NCBI RefSeq assembly: GCF_000732485.2
Contig: NZ_JAQV02000026.1
Location: 62,001-126,000, forward strand
Direction: 5' to 3'
DNA from: Bacillus sp. SJS
Lineage (GTDB): Bacteria; Bacillota; Bacilli; Bacillales; Bacillaceae
DNA length: 64,000 bases
A program made the translations under genes and the position numbers. This document shows positions 23,181 through 32,967 of the stretch, one piece after another. The notes below the pieces were generated by a model. That model was not told the DNA's origin. It saw only the letters and a list, made by a program, of their open reading frames with translations, and did no database searches. Position 1 is the stretch's first letter. Each line of letters begins with the position of its first letter.

Positions 23181-26060
23181 TTATTCCATTTCGCTTGCCG
23201 GAATTAATATTTGTCCATTTAAGTCCCGCTGCAGGAGGGTTTGAAGAATGAGTTTTGATAAAAGGCTCGGCTGATAGGGCTTAACTAGATAATCGCTTGC
23301 CCCAAGCTCAATACCTTTTTCTTTCTCTTCAAGGGCCGATGAAATGAAGATCGGCACCTGTTTCAACTTTTCACATCCCTTTACTTCTTCAAGCACATCC
23401 CATCCGGTGTAGGACGGGTCATCGAGCATAATATCCAAAACGACGGCATCTGGACGCTGCTCTCTGATTTGATGCAATGCTTCTTTTCCGTTTGTAAATA
23501 TTTCAACCTTTAAATGGCTCTCCTCTAGCTCGGTCTTCAGCAGATTCGCCAGATTCAAGTCATCTTCAATAATAATGACATTGGTGTAAGTATGATCTGA
23601 TGACGTATCCTCCGCAGATTCATTTACCATTTGTATAACAAGCGGGAGGCGCACTGTGAATACACTGCCTTTTCCTAGCTCAGATTGAACGCTGATCATT
23701 CCTTCATGGGCTTTGACAATTTCTTTTACAATTGCAAGCCCAAGACCTGTTCCGCCGATTCTTCGGCGATCGGAGTTGTCGACTCTGTAGAACTTATTGA
23801 ATAATTTATCCATCGCTTCCGGAGGAATCCCCAGTCCTTCATCTTTGACGGAGATATTCAAGTACTGTTCCTCTTCATAGACAAGAATTTCAATATTTCC
23901 TCCATTAGGAGAATATTTGATTGCGTTGCTGATCAGATTGCTGAATACCTGTGATAGTTTATCCTTGTCTCCAAGCACCAGCGTTTGCTCTGTCATTCGT
24001 TCCAGTTTTATCAGATGCTGAGCGGCGTGAATTTGCTGCAATTCAGCAAGCTGCTGCAGAAGGGGAAACAAGTCATCGTATTTCTTTTCATAGGTTTGTT
24101 TTCCGGCTTCCATACGCTGGACATCCAAAAAGTCATTTATTAAGGATGTGAGACGCTTTGCTTCCTGGAAAATCGTCGTTAAATATTTTTTCTGGCGTTC
24201 TGGTTTGAGTTCTTTATGCAGCATCAGCTCTGTAAACCCGAGTACGCTTGCAAGCGGTGTTCGAAGTTCATGGCTAACCGTGCTGACGAACTCTGATTTC
24301 ATTTTATCCACTTCGTACTCATGAGTAATATCGCGGTGAACGATTACGGTTCCTATTCGATGGTCCATTCGGTAAAGGGGCTCTACATATACTTTAATGA
24401 CCTGCGTTCCCGAATCTCCCCGAAGCTGGTAATGGAAGGATTCAAGCTCTTGGTCTTTTACTTCTGCAAAGACTGCCTTTTGAAAAAAGGTTCTAAATTC
24501 CGCTTGATCCTTAATGTTTGGTTCAAATGCTGCCATCCATTTAGTAAATGGTGTTTTCTCTGACGGCTTTTCCTCCCAATCCCGGATCAGTTCATGCATG
24601 GTTTTGTTCATTAAAAGAATGGTTCCCCTGGTATCAACAAGCTGGATGCCTTCATGGACCGTATTCATTATATCCCTGTTCAGCTGTCTCTCTTCCGCTG
24701 TCTGCTCGTACAGTTTAATTTTTTCCAGTGAAATCGAAATGTTTTTTACAAGTGTCATATAGTTATTGATTTCGTCCTGAGAAAAATCTCCTGAATACCT
24801 TGTGAAAAGAAGGACGGCTTCAAGATCTCCAGCTGAAGAAAACACAGGTAAAAACAAATCGAAGCAGTACATGAGGGATTGGTGATAACCCTTTTCAGAT
24901 GCGATCATTTCTCTTGTCACTGTAAAGGGTGTTCGGTTTTCTACTAACTTTTTTGTAAAACCTGAATGAAGATTTTGCAGAAATTGCTCAGCCTCCAAGT
25001 CCTCTACACCTGCAGAAGCATGCTCCCTATAATTCATAAGAACAATCATCGCTTTGTCTGCTCGCGCAATCGGTGCAAGTGTGGCAATGATGCTCTTCAG
25101 CAGCTCTTTTTTATCAAGCGTATTTGAAATGCCATTAATCAATTCATTCCGGAGCTCCAGCTGATTTTCCCTGTCCCTCATTTGCTCAAGCACTTCCTCA
25201 AGCTCAGCCTGCTGAGCCTGGAGCTCATCCTGCTGGGCAACGAGTTCTTCGTTTTGAGCGCTTAAATCCTGCTCTTTTTCATGGATGCTGTAGCTCATCC
25301 GTTCAAATGCCTGATGAAGGACACCCAGCTCGTCATCCCGGCTCGTACGGTTTTCAAACAACACTTCCCTTCCCGAAGCTATGTTGCTCGCCGCTGCGGT
25401 AAGCTCAACTAAAGGCTTGCTGATTTTTCTTGTTAACATTCTGATCAGGAAAGACATGCCTCCAAGCAGCAGAATGAGCAGAATAGAAAAGCTGATCTGT
25501 CTATTTTGCAGTCCTTTTGTATAAAGCTGTTCATTTTCTTCAAGTTTCCGGTCCAGACTGACACGGTAATTTTTCATGCTTTCCTGGAATTTCCTGACGT
25601 TTTCAGAACCTCCGCCCTGAATGGCTAGCTTGGCTACGCCATTACGGTCACCGGACTCATAGAGTTTAACCGCTTTTGGAGTTGCCTCTTCAAAATAATA
25701 TTGATAGAAAGCTTGTGCTGCCTGATAAAAAGCCAGATCTTCTTTTTCACTTGCACATTTTTCAAGTTTTTCTAATGTCAGCCGGACTTCCTCCTGCTGT
25801 TTTGCTGCATTGCTTTTATAGGTGGATTCTGACCCCTCGTTCCCAAAGGCAAAGTAAGCCCGGAACTCGGAGATGGCCAAATTAAAACCATAATCCAATT
25901 CAATGGCCAGGTTTTCTTTTTTATTTAGCGCTTTATTGTTTTCACTGAACAATGAAGCTTCTCTGTTTTGATTGATTAAAAAAAATGCAAATAGGGAAAC
26001 GCATATAATCAGAATGGAAATGGTCAAAAAACTGAATTGCCTGGTGAGACTTTTCTTCAT
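23181..26060 (-). CDS. Hybrid sensor histidine kinase (HAMP-GAF-PAS-HisKA-HATPase-REC)
   Basis: A 959-residue membrane kinase. TM helices at about 10-28 and 188-206 flank an extracellular helical sensor of about 155 residues; HAMP at about 208-260; a Glu/Gln-rich coiled coil (about 262-303); a GAF-like domain (about 310-450); a PAS-like domain (about 460-580); HisKA with His597 in VSHELRTPLASV; HATPase with ISNAIKYSPNGG and GTGLGLAIVKEI; and a C-terminal receiver (about 825-945) with VVLDIMLDDPS and LVKPYQ. It would phosphorylate its own receiver, then pass phosphate through an Hpt protein. Its ATG is 1 nt past the stop of the upstream receiver gene, giving an operon with the next two genes. 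Confidence 0.88.
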   Translation of the reverse strand: MKKSLTRQFSFLTISILIICVSLFAFFLINQNREASLFSENNKALNKKENLAIELDYGFNLAISEFRAYFAFGNEGSESTYKSNAAKQQEEVRLTLEKLEKCASEKEDLAFYQAAQAFYQYYFEEATPKAVKLYESGDRNGVAKLAIQGGGSENVRKFQESMKNYRVSLDRKLEENEQLYTKGLQNRQISFSILLILLLGGMSFLIRMLTRKISKPLVELTAAASNIASGREVLFENRTSRDDELGVLHQAFERMSYSIHEKEQDLSAQNEELVAQQDELQAQQAELEEVLEQMRDRENQLELRNELINGISNTLDKKELLKSIIATLAPIARADKAMIVLMNYREHASAGVEDLEAEQFLQNLHSGFTKKLVENRTPFTVTREMIASEKGYHQSLMYCFDLFLPVFSSAGDLEAVLLFTRYSGDFSQDEINNYMTLVKNISISLEKIKLYEQTAEERQLNRDIMNTVHEGIQLVDTRGTILLMNKTMHELIRDWEEKPSEKTPFTKWMAAFEPNIKDQAEFRTFFQKAVFAEVKDQELESFHYQLRGDSGTQVIKVYVEPLYRMDHRIGTVIVHRDITHEYEVDKMKSEFVSTVSHELRTPLASVLGFTELMLHKELKPERQKKYLTTIFQEAKRLTSLINDFLDVQRMEAGKQTYEKKYDDLFPLLQQLAELQQIHAAQHLIKLERMTEQTLVLGDKDKLSQVFSNLISNAIKYSPNGGNIEILVYEEEQYLNISVKDEGLGIPPEAMDKLFNKFYRVDNSDRRRIGGTGLGLAIVKEIVKAHEGMISVQSELGKGSVFTVRLPLVIQMVNESAEDTSSDHTYTNVIIIEDDLNLANLLKTELEESHLKVEIFTNGKEALHQIREQRPDAVVLDIMLDDPSYTGWDVLEEVKGCEKLKQVPIFISSALEEKEKGIELGASDYLVKPYQPSLLSKLILQTLLQRDLNGQILIPASEME

Positions 26061-26061
26061 T

Positions 26062-26427
26062 CTATTTCAAGATCTCCTCTATTTTTTCAGACAGCTGGAT
26101 TGGGCTGAATGGCTTTGCCATAAAGTAATCGGCTCCCGCTTCCATTGCCGCCCGCTGATCTGATACCTGGCTTTTTGCACTGAGCATTAGTATCCTGGAA
26201 TGTTTCTTTTCGGGTATAGCTCTGACTTTTTCAATGACTTCAAGACCCGTAAAGACCGGCATCATATAATCAAGCACGATTAAATCGTAATCATGAGCCA
26301 TTATTTTATTCAGTGCTTCTTCTCCGTCACTAGCCTCATCGATTTCATGTCCGTCATCTTCCAATGTGTCAGATACGAGCATCCGTAAAACCTCTTCATC
26401 CTCAGCAAGTAAAAGGCGAGCCATCAT
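26062..26427 (-). CDS. Single-domain response regulator
   Basis: A 121-residue CheY-like receiver without output domain. The acidic pocket is AEDEE at residues 8-12, the phosphoacceptor Asp53 is in LIVLDYMMP, the Thr/Ser position is LSAKS and the Lys is in MAKPFSP. It probably shuttles phosphate or binds a partner protein. AGGGGGA precedes two adjacent ATG codons; the first is used here. It lies between the Hpt-GGDEF gene and the hybrid kinase in one operon. Confidence 0.88.
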   Translation of the reverse strand: MMARLLLAEDEEVLRMLVSDTLEDDGHEIDEASDGEEALNKIMAHDYDLIVLDYMMPVFTGLEVIEKVRAIPEKKHSRILMLSAKSQVSDQRAAMEAGADYFMAKPFSPIQLSEKIEEILK

Positions 26428-26510
26428 TAATCCCCCTTAGCTGCATATAGCCGCTTTGTGTTTTCTTCCTATTTATCGGCCTAAGAAGGCTCATTCTTTA
26501 CCTTTATTCC

Positions 26511-28133
26511 TTAGCTGCTGATTTTCTTAATAAGGTGAAAGATTCTAGATTCGATTTCTGCTAGTTTAAACGGCTTTGTTACGTAATCATCCGCTCCCAG
26601 CTTCAAGGCGGTTGTAATATCCTCTTCACTGGTCCTGTTTGTTAGCATAACGACCGTGAACTGTTCTTGATGCTCTAGACTCCGAATAACCTTCAGCACT
26701 TCAATCCCATCCATTTCAGGCATCATACCATCCAGGACAATGAAGGAGAAGGAGTGTGGATCTTTAAGATGCCAGTCTGACTGAAGAAATTGCAATCCGT
26801 CTTCAAAGGTTTGGACATTTAAAAGGAACTTTTCATTTAAGCTGCTGCTTTGGAATAGATCTTGAAGAATCGTCCGAATAATCGGGTCATCATCAACGAT
26901 GGCAAAACGCAGATTTTTACGCATAGCTTCTACAGGACCCAGAGCTTCAACCGCTGTAATTTTTGCACGTCCTGTTTGTTTTGCTTTATACAAAGCATGG
27001 TCTGCAGCCTTGACCGTATTTTCAAGTCCCTCCGCTAAGCACGCTGCCGAGACCCCTGCTGAAAAGGAGACTCGGAATGATTCACCATCTGATTCAAATG
27101 GGTGTTCCATGAAGCGATTAAGAATCCTATTTAAAACCTGTTTGGCCGTATTTACATCAGTCCTTGGAAATAAAACGAGAAATTCTTCCCCCCCATACCG
27201 AAATGCAAGATCACCAGTGCGAAGATTTTGCTTGAGCAGATTCGCAAACCCGGCCAGGACCCGGTCTCCTGTAAGATGGCCGTATGTATCATTTATGGAT
27301 TTAAAATGATCCAGATCAATCATTGCTGCACTGAAGGGCTGATGCTCCCGATCCATTTGCTGAGCGATACGAAGAAAAGATGGACTTAAATGCTTTCTCG
27401 TGTAAACACGGGTCAGTTCATCAAGCATAATCAGTTCCTTCATGTTCTTTTTCTTCGTAACAAGTCTTCTCACCCGTACGATTAATTCATCCAAATCAAA
27501 TGGCTTAGGAATAAAATCGTCCGCATCCAGCTGGTAGCTTTTCATTCTCGTTTCCTTAGTATCATCAACACTGATCATGACAGCCGGAATAAACCGGAAA
27601 TTGGTGTACCTTTTGAATTCTTCCAGAATATCCAGTCCACTTTTCTCCTGCATATGAATATCGATAATGACACAGGAAGGATCCAGATCAAAGAAAGCCT
27701 TTAATGCTTTTTTCCCTTCAGTAAAAGCCATAACTGTAAATCCTTCGTTCTCCAATTCGTCTTTTAAATAGATTAGGAGAGTCGGGTCATCATCTATGAG
27801 CATAATAAGGTCTTTCTCTTCAGGAGCATACTTTTTGGAAAGGGCTTCTCCTGTAAAATCGACTGAATCTTCATCGTATGCAACTGCCAGTAATGGAGAA
27901 AGAAATTGCTGGATGGCTTCTGTTGACCACATTTCCCCCGGAATCTCCATATATCTTTTCATGAGCAGATTTGCTGCATCCCCAATTTTCTGCATGCCGA
28001 TTGTCGGTGCTGTTCCGGCCAGAGAATGAAGGAATTTATACAGCTCTTTTCCATTGATTTCTTCCGTTCCCTTATACCAGCTCTGAAGCTGCTTCCGGAT
28101 ATTTTCAAGCAATTTTGCTTTATATTTTTCCAT
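26511..28133 (-). CDS. Hpt-REC-GGDEF-REC diguanylate cyclase
   Basis: A 540-residue cytoplasmic protein. The N-terminal Hpt domain has the phosphorylatable His36 in KFLHSLAGTAPTIG; REC1 (about 109-225) has IDDDP and Asp158; the GGDEF domain (about 232-395) has the active-site signature GGEEF at 314-318 and an inhibitory-site RxxD (RTGD, 305-308) five residues before it; REC2 (about 409-535) has VDDDP and Asp468. This should synthesise cyclic di-GMP from GTP under control of phosphotransfer, with product inhibition. AGGAG precedes the start. It is the first gene of the three-gene operon. Confidence 0.9.
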   Translation of the reverse strand: MEKYKAKLLENIRKQLQSWYKGTEEINGKELYKFLHSLAGTAPTIGMQKIGDAANLLMKRYMEIPGEMWSTEAIQQFLSPLLAVAYDEDSVDFTGEALSKKYAPEEKDLIMLIDDDPTLLIYLKDELENEGFTVMAFTEGKKALKAFFDLDPSCVIIDIHMQEKSGLDILEEFKRYTNFRFIPAVMISVDDTKETRMKSYQLDADDFIPKPFDLDELIVRVRRLVTKKKNMKELIMLDELTRVYTRKHLSPSFLRIAQQMDREHQPFSAAMIDLDHFKSINDTYGHLTGDRVLAGFANLLKQNLRTGDLAFRYGGEEFLVLFPRTDVNTAKQVLNRILNRFMEHPFESDGESFRVSFSAGVSAACLAEGLENTVKAADHALYKAKQTGRAKITAVEALGPVEAMRKNLRFAIVDDDPIIRTILQDLFQSSSLNEKFLLNVQTFEDGLQFLQSDWHLKDPHSFSFIVLDGMMPEMDGIEVLKVIRSLEHQEQFTVVMLTNRTSEEDITTALKLGADDYVTKPFKLAEIESRIFHLIKKISS

Positions 28134-28210
28134 TGAGATACTCCTATTGTTTCAAGATCCACTTTATTTTACCTATATTTCCATTTTAAAGCGTGAGGAT
28201 TAAGGTGAAT

Positions 28211-28256
28211 AAAAAAAGGCCCATAAAGCAAATGAAATCCATTTGCTTAATGAGCC
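28211..28256 (-). terminator. Terminator of yugT
   Basis: Minus-strand stem GGCTCATTAAGCAAATG / CATTTGCTTTATGGGCC with seven U. It lies about 50 nt past the yugT stop and isolates yugT from the phosphorelay operon. Confidence 0.85.
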
Positions 28257-28308
28257 GTTATATCCTCTGAAAATAAAAACGGCGTCGAACTAGGTCGAAT
28301 ATACCATT

Positions 28309-29976
28309 TTATTCCGCAAAAAGATAGACGCGAGTTTCGTAAGGTTTCAGTGTTTCTGATGTCATGTGTTTATGGAGTGCGCACTCATAGTTGGAAATCA
28401 GAAGAGCTTCGCTTGACAGCGGCAGGGCGCTGTATTGATAGAAAGCGGGTTTAGAGCTGATATTGCTGATAATAAGCGCTTTTTGAGATCCCAGTGTTCG
28501 AGTATACGCATAAATCTGTTTGTCTTCCGGCAAGATTAGATCGTAGTCACCGTATACAAATACCTCATTTTCTTTTCGGATTTTAATCAAGTCTTTGAAA
28601 AAGTGATATACAGAATCCGGATCCGCCATTTGTTTTTCAACATTAATGGTGTCATAGTTTTCGTTCACTCCAAACCACGGAGTACCTGCAGTAAAACCGC
28701 CATTTTCTTCGTTATTCCATTGCATTGGAGTCCGGGAATTGTCCCGTCCCTTCAGCCAGATGATTTCCATGATTTCCTGGTGAGGACGTCCTTTGGCCGT
28801 TTCAAACTTGTAAAGGTTTTTCATAGCTACATCATCATAGTCGTCAATGGATGGGAAGCGGACATTCGTCATACCGAGTTCCTGGCCTTGATAAATAAAA
28901 GGAGTTCCCTGCATTAAAAAGTACATCGTAGCAAGAGACTTTGCGCTCTCCGTCAAATATTCTGTATCATTTCCCCATGTGGAAACAGAACGCGGCTGAT
29001 CATGATTTTCAAGGAAAAGAGCGTTCCAGCCGTTTCCTTCAAGACCCTTTTGCCATTTCGTTAATGTCTTTTTCAATTCGACAAGATCTACATGTCCCTC
29101 TGTTCCATTATCCCAAAGACCAAGGTGCTCAAATTGGAAGATCATGTTGAAGATTCCATCTTCATCTCCAACCCATTCTTCAGCCTGAGACAGCTTTACA
29201 CCGTTTGCTTCTCCAACTGTCATGATGTCATAACGCGCAAACGTTTGCGCTTTCAGCTCAGTTAAATACTCCATGATTCCATCTACGTTCATGTGGTAGT
29301 CAAATGAAGATACATAATCAAGTCCATGCGGGTTTGGCAGATCCGGGAAGTTTTCTTTTTTATTGATGTGCGAGATTGCATCTACACGGAAGCCGTCAAT
29401 TCCTTTATCCAGCCACCAATTGATCATATCGTATACAGCCGTGCGCATGTCTTTATTTTTCCAGTTCAGATCAGGCTGTTTCGCAGCAAAAACGTGCAAA
29501 TAGTATTGACCCGTCTTTTCATCAAGCTCCCATGAGGACCCGCTGAAAATACTTTCCCAGTTGTTCGGTTCCTTGCCATCTTTGCCGTCTCTCCAAATAT
29601 ACCAATCTCTCTTTGGATTATCTTTAGAAGAACGGGACTCAATAAACCAAGGATGCTCATCACTTGAGTGATTCACTACAAGATCCAAAATCAATTTCAT
29701 ACCGCGTGCATGAACCTCTTTGAGGAGCAAATCGAAATCCTCCATTGTTCCGAAGTCTTCCATAATATCCTGATAGTCACTAATATCATATCCATTATCT
29801 GCATTTGGAGACTTAAAAATCGGACAAATCCATATGACATCGATTCCAAGATCCTGCAAATAATCCAATTTTGAAATGATTCCTTTAATATCCCCAATTC
29901 CATCACCATTTGAATCCATGAAGCTGCGCGGATAAATTTGATAGGCTACCGCTTCTTTCCACCAGATGCGTTTCAT
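28309..29976 (-). CDS. yugT: GH13 alpha-glucosidase (oligo-1,6-glucosidase type)
   Basis: A 555-residue cytoplasmic enzyme that hydrolyses alpha-glucosidic bonds in short oligosaccharides. GH13 regions are DLVVNHSSDEH, GIDGFRVDAISH (nucleophile Asp), TVGEANGV (acid Glu) and ENHDQPR (transition-state Asp); QPDLNWKNK is typical of the GH13_31 alpha-glucosidases. B. subtilis YugT (554 residues) is the syntenic match, MalL a paralogue. A cre-like site about 40 nt upstream suggests glucose repression. Monocistronic. Confidence 0.88.
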   Translation of the reverse strand: MKRIWWKEAVAYQIYPRSFMDSNGDGIGDIKGIISKLDYLQDLGIDVIWICPIFKSPNADNGYDISDYQDIMEDFGTMEDFDLLLKEVHARGMKLILDLVVNHSSDEHPWFIESRSSKDNPKRDWYIWRDGKDGKEPNNWESIFSGSSWELDEKTGQYYLHVFAAKQPDLNWKNKDMRTAVYDMINWWLDKGIDGFRVDAISHINKKENFPDLPNPHGLDYVSSFDYHMNVDGIMEYLTELKAQTFARYDIMTVGEANGVKLSQAEEWVGDEDGIFNMIFQFEHLGLWDNGTEGHVDLVELKKTLTKWQKGLEGNGWNALFLENHDQPRSVSTWGNDTEYLTESAKSLATMYFLMQGTPFIYQGQELGMTNVRFPSIDDYDDVAMKNLYKFETAKGRPHQEIMEIIWLKGRDNSRTPMQWNNEENGGFTAGTPWFGVNENYDTINVEKQMADPDSVYHFFKDLIKIRKENEVFVYGDYDLILPEDKQIYAYTRTLGSQKALIISNISSKPAFYQYSALPLSSEALLISNYECALHKHMTSETLKPYETRVYLFAE

Positions 29977-30016
29977 TTATGACACTCCTTTTATCAAAGG
30001 GACAGCTGCCCTGTTA

Positions 30017-30030
30017 AGTATTCGCTTACA
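30017..30030 (-). promoter_or_regulatory. Candidate cre site upstream of yugT
   Basis: Minus-strand TGTAAGCGAATACT matches the cre consensus at 12 of 14 positions, 41 nt before the yugT start. This suits CcpA control of a sugar hydrolase; binding is inferred. Confidence 0.45.
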
Positions 30031-30153
30031 TTTCAAAAAAACATAAGATAAATTTCTAAACCATATTATACTCTAAAAATGTTAAAGAATGAACATATTT
30101 TATTTTTTTAAAAACTCTATTAAATTTAATACCAGGCTTTAACAGAGACATTT

Positions 30154-30186
30154 AAAAAAAGCCCAGAAAAATCTGAGCTTTTTTTG
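30154..30186 (-). terminator. Terminator of the DAACS symporter gene
   Basis: Minus-strand stem AAAGCTCAGA / TCTGGGCTTT with a 4-nt loop and a U run just past the symporter stop. Confidence 0.8.
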
Positions 30187-30189
30187 TCT

Positions 30190-31425
30190 TTATGCGGTTT
30201 TAGAAGAAATACGTCCGGCTTGTTTCTTCATCCAGTTTTTACCTTCCACCAATCGGGATACGAGCATTGCTGCTGCATTATCCCCTGTTACATTCAGCAT
30301 GGTTGCAGGAGGATCAATGATGGTAGAAATAGCTGCAATAATCGGCAGTGCTTCCGGTGGGAAACCGTATAGAGTTAAGATCAGCATTTCACCGATCATT
30401 CCGCCGCTTGGAATAGCTCCCATGACGGTTCCAACCAAAATCGCTACAAGTACTATGCTTGTCATCGTTCCAAAATCCGCAAATTCCTTTCCAAAGATCC
30501 CAAAAAGGAAAACGATTTTCAGTACTCCTCCAATTACGGACCCGTCTTTATGAAGAGCTGCCCCAAGAGGAATGGTTGTTTCGCTGATATCAGGCGCAAC
30601 TCCCATTTTTCTTGATGCTTCCAGATTAACCGGGATGGAGGCAGCACTTGAACAGGTGGCAAGAGAGGTAACGGTTGGTGAGAGCATGTTCTTCCAAAAT
30701 ACTCTAACCCCTTGTTTTTTACCTGCCATAAATGCATAGACAGTGAACGCTGCGAAGAAATAAACGAATGCAGAAACATAATAAAGAATTCCTGATTTGA
30801 AGTAGGTCCCAAGCAGCATCGGACCATATTCCCCAACAAGTGTGGCAAAATAGGCACCCAATCCAATCGGTGCATAATACATAATATAAGAAACGATTTT
30901 CATCATCACTTCAGAGCCTGAAGTAAGGAACTGTGAAAACGGCTTTCCTTTTTCACCGATTGCTGAAACGGCAATTCCAAGCAGAACAGAGAAAACGATA
31001 AGAGACAGCATATTGCTTCTCGAAAAAAGGTCTGCAAAATCTGGAACCGTGAAGGTGCTGACGATCTGATCAGCAAGACTCACCTCTTCAACTGCTTCCG
31101 GCTTTTCAAATTTCATATTCACACCTTCAGCAGGCGGGAAAATATTCACGATTACGAGCATGTAAAGAGCAGCAATTAGCCCGGTAAATAAAAATACACC
31201 AAGCATGCTCCCCATGATTTTTCCAAGACGCTTCGTGCCTCCCATCTTTGCGATGGACGAAGCAATTGTAAAGAATACTAGTGGAACAACAACGGTAAAC
31301 ATTGCATTTAAAAATACATCGCCGAATGGCTTAAGTACAACGGCTTTTTCTCCAAAAATTAATCCTATTATCGCTCCAATGATGATGGAAGATAAAAGGA
31401 TAATCGGAAAGCGATAGGCTTTCAT
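30190..31425 (-). CDS. Dicarboxylate/amino acid:cation symporter
   Basis: A 411-residue DAACS-family sodium- or proton-coupled symporter. Hallmarks are FTVVVPLVFFTIASSIAKMG, LATCSSAASIPVNLEASRKMG (serine-rich hairpin), PLGAALHKDGSVIGG, and IDPPATMLNVTGDNAAAMLVSRL in the last helix. Substrate may be glutamate, serine/threonine or a C4-dicarboxylate; the sequence alone does not decide. Start at 31425 has GGAGG 7 nt upstream. It is an extra gene between yugT and yugS compared with my memory of B. subtilis. Confidence 0.8.
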   Translation of the reverse strand: MKAYRFPIILLSSIIIGAIIGLIFGEKAVVLKPFGDVFLNAMFTVVVPLVFFTIASSIAKMGGTKRLGKIMGSMLGVFLFTGLIAALYMLVIVNIFPPAEGVNMKFEKPEAVEEVSLADQIVSTFTVPDFADLFSRSNMLSLIVFSVLLGIAVSAIGEKGKPFSQFLTSGSEVMMKIVSYIMYYAPIGLGAYFATLVGEYGPMLLGTYFKSGILYYVSAFVYFFAAFTVYAFMAGKKQGVRVFWKNMLSPTVTSLATCSSAASIPVNLEASRKMGVAPDISETTIPLGAALHKDGSVIGGVLKIVFLFGIFGKEFADFGTMTSIVLVAILVGTVMGAIPSGGMIGEMLILTLYGFPPEALPIIAAISTIIDPPATMLNVTGDNAAAMLVSRLVEGKNWMKKQAGRISSKTA

Positions 31426-31514
31426 AAATGAACCTCCATCCAATATCTCTAATAAGTGCAGAATAACAGAATAATGCTATCAGAAATATCGGATGAATTC
31501 AATGGAATTTCTTT

Positions 31515-32837
31515 TTAGCAGTCATTTCCAGTTTCTTCCCTCGGCATGTATGCCTTCGATTGTTTTACTTCAATCAGCTTAATATGATGTCCTTCTATTT
31601 CCATTACAAGAAACGTAAGCGTCCCTTCAGAAATGGACTCGCCCTGCTGAATATCAATTTTCTTTGTCAGGATCCAGCCTCCTAATGTATCTACTTCTTC
31701 TTCTTCAAGCTCCGTACCGAGCAGGTCATTTATTTCCTCTAACAAAATTTTTCCATCCGCAAAATAATGTCCTTCCGCGATTTTCCTTAAATAAGGCTGC
31801 TCATCTGCATCAAATTCATCCCTGATATCCCCAACGATTTCCTCAACGATATCCTCTACAGTGACAAGTCCCGCAGTCCCGCCATATTCATCAACTAAAA
31901 TAGCTAAATGAATTCGGTCTTTTTGCATCCGGATCAGCAAATCCTGAATGGGAATGGTTTCAATTACTTTAATGACAGGCCGAATCATGTCTGCCATTTT
32001 AACATCCTTGCTTATATACAGCGCATGAAAGACTTCTTTTATGTTGATGATGCCGACTATATTGTCTTTATCCTCTGCCTGGACCGGATATCTTGTGTAC
32101 CGTTCATTTCTCATGATTTCCATGTTTTCACGGACGCTCTCATTTAGGTCAACTGTTACCATTTCCGTTCTTGGCACCATAATTTCTCTCGCCAGCCGGT
32201 TATCAAATTCAAAGATTTTATTTACATATTTGTACTCAGACTGATTGATTTCTCCTTTTTCAAAGCTTTCCGATAAAATGATTCTAAGTTCTTCTTCACT
32301 AAGCGCTACTTCATGCTCAGATGCCTGGTGGAAACCGAACAACCTTACAATGACTCTTGCTGACCCGTTTAACGCTTTAATAAAAGGAAACATGATTTTA
32401 TAAAATACCAGCAGCGGTCTAGCAAATAGCAGGGTGACTTCTTCTGCTTTTTGAATCGCTACGGTTTTAGGGGCAAGTTCACCAATAACCACGTGCAGAA
32501 ATGTTACAGCAGCAAAGGCAATCACAAAAGAAAGAATAGATGACAGCGGTTCTTGCAAGGCTAATTTGTGAAAGAGAGGATGAAGGAGCTTTTCCACTGT
32601 AGGTTCCCCGAGCCACCCCAAACCAAGAGCGGTGATTGTAATTCCAAGCTGGCAGGCAGAAAGTGCCTCATCAAGGTTATTGATTGCCTTTTCTACATAG
32701 ACGGCATTCTTGTTCCCTTCTGCGACGAGCTGGTCAATACGTGATTTGCGGACTTTTACGACGGCGAATTCTGTTGCCACAAAAAAGGCAGTTGCAGCGA
32801 TTAATAAAAACACTAAAAGTAAATTGACCCCGATCAT
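31515..32837 (-). CDS. yugS: CNNM/CorC-type membrane protein with CBS pair
   Basis: A 440-residue protein: an N-terminal CNNM (DUF21) membrane domain (about 1-190), a CBS pair (about 205-335, IMVPRTEMVTVDLN and HLAILVDEYGGTAGLVTVEDI), and a C-terminal CorC/HlyC domain. Once called hemolysin-like, the family is now linked to magnesium or other divalent cation export. B. subtilis YugS is the syntenic match. Divergent from mstX. Confidence 0.85.
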   Translation of the reverse strand: MIGVNLLLVFLLIAATAFFVATEFAVVKVRKSRIDQLVAEGNKNAVYVEKAINNLDEALSACQLGITITALGLGWLGEPTVEKLLHPLFHKLALQEPLSSILSFVIAFAAVTFLHVVIGELAPKTVAIQKAEEVTLLFARPLLVFYKIMFPFIKALNGSARVIVRLFGFHQASEHEVALSEEELRIILSESFEKGEINQSEYKYVNKIFEFDNRLAREIMVPRTEMVTVDLNESVRENMEIMRNERYTRYPVQAEDKDNIVGIINIKEVFHALYISKDVKMADMIRPVIKVIETIPIQDLLIRMQKDRIHLAILVDEYGGTAGLVTVEDIVEEIVGDIRDEFDADEQPYLRKIAEGHYFADGKILLEEINDLLGTELEEEEVDTLGGWILTKKIDIQQGESISEGTLTFLVMEIEGHHIKLIEVKQSKAYMPREETGNDC

Positions 32838-32967
32838 TTATAAACAGCTCCTTCTCCCATACCATTGCTCCTGCTAGTTTCTGCAGTTTTTTTCGCAGTT
32901 ATCCAGAAAGAAGATGGATTAACAAGTGCATACTACACAATAAAGACTGGATGCAGAAGGTGAAACC

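Noticed and set aside
26899-27309. 136-codon frame opposite the GGDEF domain
   Set aside because: Arg/Ser/Ala-rich antisense shadow of a highly recognisable domain.
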